Of a DNA stretch of 64,000 nucleotides, positions 24,018 to 32,526 are shown in pieces. Origin of the DNA: Actinacidiphila epipremni. Lineage in GTDB: Bacteria > Actinomycetota > Actinomycetes > Streptomycetales > Streptomycetaceae. The position numbers and the translations under genes are program-made. A model generated the notes under the pieces. That model was given only the letters and a program-made list of their open reading frames with translations, did not search any database and was not told where the DNA came from. Within the stretch, counting starts at the first letter, position 1; each line of letters opens with the position of its first letter. The stretch lies in assembly GCF_012034175.1 (NCBI RefSeq), contig NZ_JAATEJ010000001.1, positions 496,001 to 560,000 on the forward strand, in the 5' to 3' direction.

Positions 24018-25739
24018 TCAGTAGAGCTTCTTGTACGCGTTCCAGCCGCTGCCGATGCTCACCCGGGCCTTGAACTGCCCCGTCCCGGTCGCGCTGTAGC
24101 GATACGCGGTGCCCGCGGAGTTCACCGCGAGCAGGTCCGCGCGGCCGTCGCCGTCCATGTCGCCCGGCGAGGCCAGCTGGGTGTACTGGCCCCAGCCCGT
24201 GCCGATCGTGACCTTCGCCGCGAACGGCTTGGCCGCGTTGCCCGTGCCCTTGTACAGATACAGCGTGCCCGAGGCGTCCCGGGCCACGATGTCGGCCCGC
24301 CCGTCGCCGCTGAAGTCCCCTGCGCCGACAATGGCGTTGTAGGCGTTCCAGCCCGAGCCGACCAGTTGCCGGCCGGCCAGCCGCAGCCCGTCGCCGTACC
24401 CGCGGAAGACGTACAGCTTGCCGGAGCTGTCGCGGCCCAGCAGGTCGCCCTTGCCGTCGCCGCTGAGGTCGCCGGGGCCGACGACGAGGTTGTAGCCGCC
24501 CCAACCGGTGGAGATCTGGGCGTAGTCGGCGTCGCTGACGTTGTAGAGGACGCCCTCCCACCGGTCCAGGAAGGACGGCAGGCCGGAGTTGGTGAGCGCG
24601 TTGGCGTACGTCATCTGGAAGTCGCCGGCCCAGCCGCCGTTGGGGCCCGCCACCCGCGGGGTGAACGTGCCGTTGTCCAGCGTCGCGTAGAAGTACAGCG
24701 TGCCGTTCGGCGTCTCGCCGATCAGCTGCTTCTTGCCCCAGTAGGGGATGCTGCCGGAGCCGGCGATCAAGTCGACGTTGAAGCCGGTGCCGTTGGACTG
24801 GCGTGCGGCGAAACCGCCCTTGCCGTTGGGGGTGTAGAGGTAGAGCGAGCCGTCGACGGCACGGGCCCACAGGTGGGCGCTCCCGGTGTCGCCGTTGCCG
24901 AGGCCGATGAGCTGGTTGTACTGGCCCCAGCCGGTGCCGATCTCGGTCCGGCCGGCGAACGGCTTGGTGGCGCTGCCCGTGCCCCGGTAGAGCCACAGGG
25001 TGCCGGAGGCGTCGCGCGCGACGAGGTCGCTGATCCCGTCGCCGTCGATGTCGCCCGGCCCTGTGAGCTGGTCGTACTGCGCCCAGCCGGCGCCGATGGA
25101 GACCTTGGCCTTGAAGGGCGCGCTGCCGTTGCCGGTGCCCTGGTAGAGGAACAGGCCGCCGGAGTAGTCGCGCGCCACGATGTCGGCCCTGCCGTCACCG
25201 GTGAGGTCGTCGACCGCGACGAGCTTGTTGTAGACGCCCCAGCCGTTGCCGGCCCAGGAGGGGCCGTAGGTGAGGTTGCCCGGCGCGAACATCTGCAGCT
25301 GGCCGGCGGAGGTGGTGGCGAGGACTTCGGGCCCCGGCACGCCGTCCAGGTCGCCCGGCGTCAGCAGGTCCACGAACTGCTCGCTCGTGGCGCCGATTTC
25401 GGCGTTCTCGTGGGCGAGCGAGTTGTAGAGGGTGTTGCCGATCCGGAAGAGCTGGTCGTCGTAGTTGTCGCTGTCCACGTCGTAGCGGTGCGGTGCCGGG
25501 GTGGCCACCTGCGTCACGCCGGACGCCTTCGGGGTCTTGGCGGCCTTGCCCGTCTTGGGCACGGTGAGGTGCGGCAGTTGGGGCGCGGCGGTCTTCGGGT
25601 GCGTGAAGCTGTGGGTGCCCGGCTCGGCGGCCTGGGCGCCCGTCCCCAGCGCGAAGGCGCCGAGGGAGAGAATGCCGGCTGTGCACACCGCGACGAGGCG
25701 GCGGCGGCCCGTGGGCCGTACCGGCGTGGTTTCTGACAC
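24018..25739 (-). CDS. Secreted FG-GAP/VCBS-repeat protein
   Basis: A 573-residue exported protein. A basic start and hydrophobic segment (RRRLVAVCTAGILSLGAFAL, AQA cleavage) give the signal peptide. The rest is built of repeats of about 45-60 residues of the form GDLDGDGxxDLxARDxSGxLYLYxGTG (for example GDMDGDGRADLLA, GDFSGDGRADIVARD), the calcium-binding FG-GAP/VCBS pattern of beta-propellers. Such proteins are often carbohydrate-binding or adhesive; no catalytic domain is visible. GTG at 25739 follows GGGGGGA; an ATG four codons upstream is an alternative. Followed by a strong terminator. Confidence 0.85.
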   Translation of the reverse strand: MSETTPVRPTGRRRLVAVCTAGILSLGAFALGTGAQAAEPGTHSFTHPKTAAPQLPHLTVPKTGKAAKTPKASGVTQVATPAPHRYDVDSDNYDDQLFRIGNTLYNSLAHENAEIGATSEQFVDLLTPGDLDGVPGPEVLATTSAGQLQMFAPGNLTYGPSWAGNGWGVYNKLVAVDDLTGDGRADIVARDYSGGLFLYQGTGNGSAPFKAKVSIGAGWAQYDQLTGPGDIDGDGISDLVARDASGTLWLYRGTGSATKPFAGRTEIGTGWGQYNQLIGLGNGDTGSAHLWARAVDGSLYLYTPNGKGGFAARQSNGTGFNVDLIAGSGSIPYWGKKQLIGETPNGTLYFYATLDNGTFTPRVAGPNGGWAGDFQMTYANALTNSGLPSFLDRWEGVLYNVSDADYAQISTGWGGYNLVVGPGDLSGDGKGDLLGRDSSGKLYVFRGYGDGLRLAGRQLVGSGWNAYNAIVGAGDFSGDGRADIVARDASGTLYLYKGTGNAAKPFAAKVTIGTGWGQYTQLASPGDMDGDGRADLLAVNSAGTAYRYSATGTGQFKARVSIGSGWNAYKKLY

Positions 25740-26019
25740 GAATCCCCCCATGGGATCTCAAGCGATGAATCCCGGAACCGGCGCGGAAAGGTTTCACGCG
25801 CCCGCTTCCGGTGCACGGAGTGTATCTCCGGGGAGTGGCTGCGATCTGCGGATATGCGGGCGTCGGCGTAATTCCGCCAGGGTTTGCATGAATATCGGCG
25901 GTGTGTGCCGGGTGAATTCATCTGCCGTCAATCTTTGTGCCGCCCATGGGCCACCTGTGGTTGTTTCCACGGTGTGCCGGGGTTCATCCGGCGGGGCTCC
26001 GGAAGGGCTCCGGTAGGGT

Positions 26020-26331
26020 TCAGCGGCCCGTGCGCGGCCGGGAGACATTGACCCGGCCGGACGCCTCGTGCGGCTCCAGCTCCACCTGGACGCGGTGCGT
26101 GGTGCCGCGGTCGACCGTGCCGCCCAGCTCCGCGGTGACGACGCCGATCCGCAGGCCGCCGCCCGCCCGGCCGGTGCGGTGGACCTGGACGGTGAACTCC
26201 AGGCTGACCTTCTCGACGGTGAAGCCGATGCGCTCGCCCTCCGCCGCGGTACGGGCCTGCTCCAACTCGCCGCGGATCTGGGCGATGACCTCGGCGAGCC
26301 CGACGAACGACGGCTCGGACGGTTCTTCCAC
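26020..26331 (-). CDS. Trypco2 domain protein (trypsin-co-occurring domain 2)
   Basis: A 103-residue single-domain protein: LAEVIAQIRGELEQARTAAEG, then IGFTVEKVSLEFTVQVHRTG, GGLRIGVVTAELGG and RVQVELEPH. This matches the trypco2 family, small proteins encoded beside trypsin-like proteases in predicted actinobacterial conflict or signalling systems. The protease gene indeed lies divergently 94 bases away. GTG with a GGGGGAAG ribosome site sets the start (the preceding Val is GTC). Family proteins are thought to regulate or present substrate to the protease; this is unproven. Confidence 0.82.
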   Translation of the reverse strand: MEEPSEPSFVGLAEVIAQIRGELEQARTAAEGERIGFTVEKVSLEFTVQVHRTGRAGGGLRIGVVTAELGGTVDRGTTHRVQVELEPHEASGRVNVSRPRTGR

Positions 26332-26425
26332 GACGGCTTCCCCCCAGGGTGGTTCGCGATGCGAAGCGCCAATTGTAGGGCTTTTGAGGCGACATGACGT
26401 GTCGTCAGGCGTAGGGTGCACGGTT
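26332..26425. promoter_or_regulatory. Divergent promoter region between trypco2 and protease genes
   Basis: A 94-base gap, locally AT-richer around 26340-26400 ('ttcgcgatgcgaag', 'ttgtagggcttttgaggcgacatgacg'), must hold both promoters. The TTCGC-GAT-GCGAA inverted repeat at 26351-26363 is a possible shared operator. Confidence 0.4.
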
Positions 26426-28309
26426 ATGGAGGCCGGCGGGGGAATCGGTGTCAGGTCCTCCCCCCTGGCCACGCCGCCCTGGGCGGTACGTATCCGGCGG
26501 GCCGACGGGGAGATCGCGGGCAGCGGCATTCTGCTGGGCCCGGACCGGGTGCTGACGTGCGCGCATGTGCTGGACCGCGACGAGGAGGTCGTCGCGGAGT
26601 TCGTCGGTGCCGCCGGCCGGCACGTGCCGCGGATCGACGCCCGGGTCGCGGGCGACGCCTACCGGCCCGAGGAGCGCGACGCCGACGGCGACCCCAGCGG
26701 CGATGTCGCCCTGCTGCAACTGGCCAGCCCCCGCCCGGAGTCGGAGACCACGACCCTGCACCGGCTGTCCGCGCCCGGCCGCGAGGTGCGGATGTACGGC
26801 TTCCCCGCCGCGTACAACGGCGGCCTGTGGCTGCCGGCCACCATCGTCGGCGGCTGCGGCCGGGACGGGCAGGTGCAGTTGCGCCCGCCGAGCCCCGCGG
26901 AGGTCGCCAGGCCCGGTTTCAGCGGCGGCGGGGTCGTGGACCTGGCCACCGACAAGGTCGTCGGGGTGGTGCTGGCCGGCGCCGCCGAGCACGGCGCGGG
27001 CTACTCCTTCATGAGCCCGGCCGAGACCGTCGTGCAGCACCTGCCCGAGGTCCGCGCGTGGACCCGCGGGCAGAGCGCCGTCGACGAGGAGCTGCGCTCG
27101 CCGGAGGCCGGCGCCGAACCGGCCCCGCTGGACCAGCCGTTCGCCGAGCGGCTGGCCCGCTGGCTGCGCGGGGACGCGGTCGAGCGCGGCGACGGCGCCG
27201 CCGCCCGGGTCAAGATCAGCCTCGTGCCCGAGAGCGACACCGCCCGGGCCGCGACGCTGCGGCGGGCCGTCACGCTCGCCGACCGCGAGCTGCGCACCCG
27301 GCTGTCGGTGGGCCGGGCCTCGCTGGACGCGCCCGGCACCGTGCCGGCCGCCGGGGCGCTGGACCTGGCCCTTTACGTCGCCGGCCGCGACACCGAGAGC
27401 CTGGCAGAACGCATCGCCCGCCGCATGGGGTTGTGGCAGCGGCAGGACCTGCCCGCCGCCGAGCGCATCGCCGCCGCGCGGGTCACGATCACGCTGGTCG
27501 TCGTCGGAGTGGACGCCGCCGCCGACCCGGCCTCGCTGCTGGACCTCATGGCGGTGCTCGTCGCCGGCGGCAGCCGGGTGCTGCTGGTCTTCCGCACCGC
27601 CGGCGACCATTTCGCCCGGGCCCGCGAGGAGTTGCTGCTGCGCCCGGCGCAGGAGCGCAGGGCCGCGCTCGCCCGGCGGTACGCCCGGATCTGCGGGCCC
27701 GACGCCCGGCTGCTGGCCGCGCTGACGGCCCGGGTGAGCGGGGCCGCGGAGCTGACCGAGCCCGCCGTCGCCGCGCTCGTCAGGGCGCACAGCGCCAACC
27801 GCGAACTGACCCGCTCCCAGGGCCCGTTCGCCCTCGCGCCGGACGAGGCGCCGGACCCGGCGCGCTACGAGCGCATCGCCGGGCGCGCCGAGCAGCTCAT
27901 CGTGCCCGCCGTCACCGCGCTGAGCGAACTGCTGGACCGCCGCGACGAGTTACGCGGCGTCCTGGTGGCGTACCGCAGGCTGTACGAGGAGGGCGCCGCC
28001 CGCGGCGAGGACCTGGCGGCCGACGGCCTCTACCTCATCGCGCACCGGCTGCTGCACGAGCGCCCCTGCGACGTCGCCGCGGCGCAGGAGGCCGTCGCCG
28101 CGTTCCGGGCGTACGTGGACGCCCTGCCGCCGCGCGGGCCGCAACCGCCCGCACCGGACGACGCCGGCCCCGTACCGCAGCCGCCGCAGCCGCCGCAGCC
28201 GCCGGTGCCGCCGGCGGAGGACCGGGACGTACGGGGCCCGGCGGCGCAGGCCCCGTACGCCCCGGACCCGGGCGCGCAGGGCCCCGGCGCGGGAGGCGCG
28301 GCGACATGA
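26426..28309 (+). CDS. Trypsin-like serine protease fused to a large unknown C-terminal region
   Basis: A 627-residue cytoplasmic protein (no signal peptide). Residues 15-200 form a trypsin-like domain with the triad His47 (VLTCAHVL), Asp93 (SGDVALLQL) and Ser166 (ARPGFSGGGVVD). Residues about 225-420 alternate strands and helices (ARVKISLVPESD, ALDLALYVAG, ARVTITLVVVGVDAA, GSRVLLVFRTAGDHFA), a possible Rossmann-like effector or sensor domain. After that come an Ala/Arg-rich helical part and a Pro-rich tail. Divergent from trypco2 and overlapping the downstream PknG-like kinase by 4 bases. The protease probably processes a cytosolic target under kinase control (inference). Confidence 0.85.
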   Translation: MEAGGGIGVRSSPLATPPWAVRIRRADGEIAGSGILLGPDRVLTCAHVLDRDEEVVAEFVGAAGRHVPRIDARVAGDAYRPEERDADGDPSGDVALLQLASPRPESETTTLHRLSAPGREVRMYGFPAAYNGGLWLPATIVGGCGRDGQVQLRPPSPAEVARPGFSGGGVVDLATDKVVGVVLAGAAEHGAGYSFMSPAETVVQHLPEVRAWTRGQSAVDEELRSPEAGAEPAPLDQPFAERLARWLRGDAVERGDGAAARVKISLVPESDTARAATLRRAVTLADRELRTRLSVGRASLDAPGTVPAAGALDLALYVAGRDTESLAERIARRMGLWQRQDLPAAERIAAARVTITLVVVGVDAAADPASLLDLMAVLVAGGSRVLLVFRTAGDHFARAREELLLRPAQERRAALARRYARICGPDARLLAALTARVSGAAELTEPAVAALVRAHSANRELTRSQGPFALAPDEAPDPARYERIAGRAEQLIVPAVTALSELLDRRDELRGVLVAYRRLYEEGAARGEDLAADGLYLIAHRLLHERPCDVAAAQEAVAAFRAYVDALPPRGPQPPAPDDAGPVPQPPQPPQPPVPPAEDRDVRGPAAQAPYAPDPGAQGPGAGGAAT

Positions 28310-30708
28310 CCCGTACCGCGCCCGGCAGCCCGTGCCCCCGCGTGCCCTGCACCGGCATGATCACCGCCACCGGCTTCTGCGGCACCTGCCGCCGCCGCCC
28401 GCCCGCCGCAGCCACGGCCCCCGCCGCCCCCGGGCCGCGCCCCGCCCCCGGCGCCGGGACCGGCCGACCCGCCGCCCCGCGCAGCCCCGCCCCGCTCGAC
28501 CGGGACGGCCTCGTCCAACTCCCCGCCGTCGCCTCGCCCTCGGACGAGCAGGCGGTCCGCCCCACCGCCAAGCGCCCCGAGGGCGGGCGCAGTTGCGGCA
28601 CCCCCGAATGCCCCGGCGTCATCGGCATCCCGTACGGCGACGAGCCGCCGCCCGACAAGGGCTTCTGCCTCATCTGCGGCTCCCCCTACGACCTGCGCCC
28701 GCAACTCGGCCCCGGGGACGTCGTCGCCGGGCAGTACGAAGTGCTCGGCTACCTCGCGCCCGGCGGCACCGGCTGGGTCTACCTCGCCAAGGACCTGGAG
28801 CTGCCCGACCAGCGCGTCGTCCTCAAGTCGCTGCTCAACACGCAGGACGCGGCGGCCCGCCGCAAGGCCGTCGAGGAGCGGCGCTCGCTGACCACGCTGC
28901 ACCACCGCGACCTCGTCCGCATCATCGGCTCCAAGCGGCACCCCGCGGACGGCGAGGCCGAACCCGCCGACTACATCGTCATGGAGTACGTCGCCGGCCG
29001 GCCGCTCGACCAGCTCCTGGCCGCCTCCGACGAGGAGTTGGCCGACCTGTTCGGCGAGCCTTTCGCGCTCGACCACGTCGTCACGTACGGCTGCAAGATC
29101 CTCGGCGCGCTGGAGTACCTGCACGAACAGGGCCTGCTCTACTGCGACATGAAGCCGGAGAACGTCATCCACTACGACCGCGAGATCAAGATCATCGATC
29201 TCGGCGCGGTCCGCAGGACCGACGACAGGACCAGCGCCCTGGTCTACACGCCGTGGTACGCGCCGCAGCGCCGCGAGCGCGAGGAGCGCGGATTCGCCGT
29301 CGACAGCGACCTGTTCACCGTCGGCCGCACCCTCGAAGCGCTCGCCCGCCGCGCCGCCCCGCCCGCCGGGCTCGCCGCCCGCTCCTTCGAACGGCTCATC
29401 GGCCGCGCCACCCACGACGAGCCCGCCGCCCGCTTCACCTCCGCCGGGCAGATGTCCCGCCAGCTGTGGGAGGTGCTGCGCGAGCACCGCGCGCTCGGCC
29501 GCGGCGAGCGCTACCCCGAGCGCTCCACCCGCTTCGAGCCGACCGCCGCGCTCTTCGGCGCCGCCCTGGGCACCGTCCCGCCGCTCACCCACTGGACCGA
29601 CCGGCCCGCAGGCGGCCCGCCGCCCGACCTCGCCGTCGGCCCGCCCGACCCGCAGGAGACCGCCCGCTGCCTGCCGGGACCGATCGCCGACCGCGACGAC
29701 CCCACGCACACCCTGCTCGGCCAACTCGCCGGCGACGCACCGGCGCGCACCGCCGAGCGGGTCAGGCAGGACCCCGGCCTGCGCACGGTCGAGTCCGCGC
29801 TGTGGCTGTCCCGCTCCTACGCGCTGCACAGCGAGCCGGGCCCGGCGGGGGAGCCGGCCCGCAGGGCCGCCGAGGAATGGCTCGCCGAGGCGGTACGGCT
29901 GATGGGCCCGGACGTCGCCGGCTACGACTGGCGCCCGCCGTGGCACCGCGGGCTGCTGCACCTGATGCGCGGGCAAGTACGCGAGGCCGAGGGCGAGTTC
30001 GCCGCCGTCTACGCGACCGTGCCCGGCGAGTGGGCGCCCAAGCTCGCGCTCGGCTACTGCGCCGAGCACCTGCGCGGACGCCCCGCCCAGCCGTCCCCGG
30101 GGCCCGAGGCGGCGCAAGAGCACGCCGCCGCGCGGGAGGCCGAGGCGCGGGCGGAGGAGGAGAGCGCCGCCTACTACACCGCGGTGTGGGAGCGGGACCG
30201 CTCGCAGACCAGCGCCGCCTTCGGGCTCGCCCGGCTCCGGCTGCGGCACGGCGACCGCGCCGGCGCCGTCGGCTTCCTCGACCAGGTCCCGACGACCTCC
30301 CGGCACTACGACGCCGCCCGTATCGCCGCGATACGGGTGCTCACCGGCCGGGTGGCCGGCGCCGCGCCCGGCCGCGGCGACCTGCTGCTCGCCGTCGACC
30401 GGCTCGCCGGACTGCCGCGCGACGACGCGTGGGAGCGGCTGCTCGCCGAGATCCGCGAGAACGTCCTGGCCGGCCGCCCCGCCCCCGAGCGCCCCCCGCT
30501 GTGGCGGTACGCGCTCGGCCGCCGCCCCGCCCGGCCCGACTTCCCCGCGCTCCCGGCCGGCCCCGCCTTCGAGGGCGCGGCGAGCCTGCGGGCACTGTGC
30601 GCGCTGCTGGAGAAGTCGCTGCGCGCCCTGGTCGCCCAGGCCCCGCCCGCGCTGCGCGCCGAACTCCTCGACCGCGCCTACGCCGTACGCCCGGAGAGCT
30701 GGGTGTGA
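28306..30708 (+). CDS. PknG-type serine/threonine kinase with two zinc ribbons and a TPR-like C-terminus
   Basis: An 800-residue soluble kinase. Two zinc-binding clusters precede the kinase: Cys10/15/25/28 and Cys97/102/121/124. The kinase has a glycine loop GGTGWVY (153-159), Lys174, the catalytic loop YCDMKPENV (Asp281, Asn286; no HRD Arg) and DLG (Asp298) in IIDLGAVRR, all as in mycobacterial PknG. FTVGRTLEAL also matches PknG. The C-terminal 350 residues are helical repeats (EAVRLM, LLHLMRGQVREAEGEFAAVYA) consistent with TPRs. PknG controls glutamate metabolism downstream of an amino-acid sensor. Here the sensor-like membrane protein is two genes on. ATGA overlap with the protease. Confidence 0.93.
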   Translation: MTRTAPGSPCPRVPCTGMITATGFCGTCRRRPPAAATAPAAPGPRPAPGAGTGRPAAPRSPAPLDRDGLVQLPAVASPSDEQAVRPTAKRPEGGRSCGTPECPGVIGIPYGDEPPPDKGFCLICGSPYDLRPQLGPGDVVAGQYEVLGYLAPGGTGWVYLAKDLELPDQRVVLKSLLNTQDAAARRKAVEERRSLTTLHHRDLVRIIGSKRHPADGEAEPADYIVMEYVAGRPLDQLLAASDEELADLFGEPFALDHVVTYGCKILGALEYLHEQGLLYCDMKPENVIHYDREIKIIDLGAVRRTDDRTSALVYTPWYAPQRREREERGFAVDSDLFTVGRTLEALARRAAPPAGLAARSFERLIGRATHDEPAARFTSAGQMSRQLWEVLREHRALGRGERYPERSTRFEPTAALFGAALGTVPPLTHWTDRPAGGPPPDLAVGPPDPQETARCLPGPIADRDDPTHTLLGQLAGDAPARTAERVRQDPGLRTVESALWLSRSYALHSEPGPAGEPARRAAEEWLAEAVRLMGPDVAGYDWRPPWHRGLLHLMRGQVREAEGEFAAVYATVPGEWAPKLALGYCAEHLRGRPAQPSPGPEAAQEHAAAREAEARAEEESAAYYTAVWERDRSQTSAAFGLARLRLRHGDRAGAVGFLDQVPTTSRHYDAARIAAIRVLTGRVAGAAPGRGDLLLAVDRLAGLPRDDAWERLLAEIRENVLAGRPAPERPPLWRYALGRRPARPDFPALPAGPAFEGAASLRALCALLEKSLRALVAQAPPALRAELLDRAYAVRPESWV

Positions 30709-31056
30709 GGCGGGGGGACAGGGGGCCGCGAGGGATGGACGAGCACGCCGCGAGCCGGCCGCCAGGGCCCCGCGACCGGGCCACCGGCAGCGCACGGGCG
30801 GGCCACCAGCGGCCCGTACGGGAGCGGCCTCCCGCGACCCGGCCTGAGGCCGGCCCCGACCCGGCCGCGAGCGGCGCACCACCGGACCCCGAGGCAGCCG
30901 CCGGGGCCGCACGGGCAAGCCCCGTCCCGCGCCGGACCGCGCCCGGACCCGGCCGCGAGGACGCCTGCACCGGGCCGGGCCCGGGAGCCGGCCGGGCCCG
31001 GACGGGGCGCGGACGGAATCCGTAACCGAACCCAGCGGTGAGGAGTCACAGCGACA
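30709..31056 (+). other. Gap between kinase and vWA genes; possible low-complexity ORF
   Basis: About 350 bases of extremely GC-rich sequence. An ORF at 30735-31025 would give 96 residues of Arg/Pro/Ala/Gly (MDEHAASRPPGPRDRATG at its start). Its GAGGG lies directly against the ATG, too close for a ribosome site, and its composition is nearly what random GC-rich DNA yields. I do not call it a gene. No terminator is seen, so the operon may continue through. Confidence 0.4.
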
Positions 31057-32526
31057 GTGGACACCACGATCCGTCTCACGGTCAGCCAGCACAAATACCT
31101 GCCCGCGGGAGTCGGCGCGCGGGATCTGCACGCCGTCGCGACCGTCGAGGTCAGCGGGGCGGACGGGGCCGCGCCCGGGCCGGCGCTTGCCGAGATCCTG
31201 GCCGTGGACTGCTCCAGCTCCATGGACCGCCCGCCGGAGAAATTCCGCGCGGCCAAGAGCGCCGCCGTCGCCGCCCTGCAACTGCTGCCGGACGGAACGC
31301 CGTTCGCGGTGATCGCCGGCAACCACGAGGCCGCCACCGCCTACCCGCCCACCGCCTACCCGCCCACCGCCTACCCGCCCACCGGCCGTCCGCCCACCGC
31401 CGGCGGCGGCCTCGCGGTGGCCGACGCGACGACCAGGGCCGAGGCGACGGCCGCCGTGCACGGCCTCGTCGCGGCCGGCGGCACATGCCTGGGCCACTGG
31501 CTGGACCTGGCGCGGCGGCTGCTGGCCGGGCAGCCCGCGCCGGTCCGGCATGTCCTGATGCTCACCGACGGGCGCAACGAGCACGACCGCTTCCGGCCGC
31601 TGGCCGGCGTACTGGCCGACTGCGCCGGACAGTTCGTGTGCGACGCATGGGGCATCGGCCAGGACTGGGACGGCCGGCTGCTGCTGCGGGTCGCCGAGGC
31701 CCTGCACGGCAGCGCCGACGCCGTACGGGCCGAGCCCGAGCTGGTCGCCGCGTACGAGGCGCTGGTGCGCGGCCTGTTGACCAAGGCCGTACCGGAACTG
31801 ACCCTCACCGTGGGCGCGTTGCCGCCCGGCGCCCGGCTGCGCTACGTCAAGCAGACCTTCCCCACCGAGCGGGCCCTGACCGCGGAGCCCGGTGAGCCCG
31901 GCGCGTTCGTCACCCGCGCCTGGGGCAACGAGCTGCGCCGCTTCCACCTGTGCCTCACCCTCGACCCCGCCGAGGACGCGCGCGGCGAGGACCTGCTGGC
32001 CGCCGAGGTCGCGGTACGCGTCCCCGAGGACTCCGGCGCCGCGCCGCCCGACCCGCAGCCGCTCATGGTGCACTGGACGGACGACCCGGTGCTGTCGGCG
32101 CTCACCGACGCGCAAGTGGTGCACGCCCAGGTGTGGGAGGAGCTCGGCAACGCCGTCGCCGACGCCACCGACGCCTACCACCGCGGCCGGCCCGACGCCG
32201 CCACCGCGCTGCTCGGCCGGGCCGTCGCGCTCGCCCACCAGGCCGGCGCCCGGCGCCAACTCGACGAACTGCGGCGGCTGGTGGAGGTCCACGATGCCGC
32301 CACCGGCGACGTCACACTGCGGCCCGCGGTGAACCCGGTGGACTTCCAGCACCTCATCACCGCCGGCAGCCACACCACCCGCGGCCCCGCCGCGGGCCCC
32401 GCGCGCGCAGCCGTCCCCCGCCCCGCCGGCGACCTGGTCCCCTGCCCGCGCTGCACGCACCGCTACCCGGCGCAGTCCGCCTTCTGCGGCAACTGCGGCG
32501 CCCCGATGGAGGCGGCCACGCCATGA
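31057..32526 (+). CDS. vWA domain protein with C-terminal zinc ribbon
   Basis: A 489-residue cytoplasmic protein. The vWA domain has a full MIDAS: DCSSS (Asp51), Thr143 (GGTCLGHW) and Asp171 (MLTDGRNE). It is interrupted after its second strand by three or four tandem AYPPT-type units (residues 95-114). A beta-sandwich-like part and helices follow (ALLGRAVALAHQAGARRQL), then a zinc ribbon at the C-terminus (CPRCTHRYPAQSAFCGNCG). GTG start with AGGAG 11 bases upstream. Its stop overlaps the receptor gene start (ATGA). By analogy with vWA partners of kinases or ATPases it may assemble the complex or be the kinase substrate. Confidence 0.9.
   Translation: MDTTIRLTVSQHKYLPAGVGARDLHAVATVEVSGADGAAPGPALAEILAVDCSSSMDRPPEKFRAAKSAAVAALQLLPDGTPFAVIAGNHEAATAYPPTAYPPTAYPPTGRPPTAGGGLAVADATTRAEATAAVHGLVAAGGTCLGHWLDLARRLLAGQPAPVRHVLMLTDGRNEHDRFRPLAGVLADCAGQFVCDAWGIGQDWDGRLLLRVAEALHGSADAVRAEPELVAAYEALVRGLLTKAVPELTLTVGALPPGARLRYVKQTFPTERALTAEPGEPGAFVTRAWGNELRRFHLCLTLDPAEDARGEDLLAAEVAVRVPEDSGAAPPDPQPLMVHWTDDPVLSALTDAQVVHAQVWEELGNAVADATDAYHRGRPDAATALLGRAVALAHQAGARRQLDELRRLVEVHDAATGDVTLRPAVNPVDFQHLITAGSHTTRGPAAGPARAAVPRPAGDLVPCPRCTHRYPAQSAFCGNCGAPMEAATP
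31341..31400 (+). repeat. 15-bp tandem repeat (four units) inside the vWA gene
   Basis: Units of 'ctacccgcccaccgc': two exact copies, a third with one change and a fourth with two or three. They keep the frame and encode AYPPT AYPPT AYPPT GRPPT (residues 96-115). In-frame expansion in a surface loop is likely and copy number may differ between strains. Confidence 0.9.

Noticed and set aside
24018..25739. CRISPR-like or tandem DNA repeats in the FG-GAP gene
   Set aside because: The repeats are diverged at DNA level and follow the protein motif; no spacers or cas genes.
30735..31025. 96-codon ORF between kinase and vWA genes
   Set aside because: Low-complexity Pro/Arg/Ala/Gly; its purine stretch touches the ATG. 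Not strong enough to call.
28030..32460. Minus-strand open frame of 1476 codons opposite the kinase and vWA genes
   Set aside because: Shadow frame; composition is Gly/Val/Arg/Gln without domains, while the plus strand shows clear kinase and vWA motifs.
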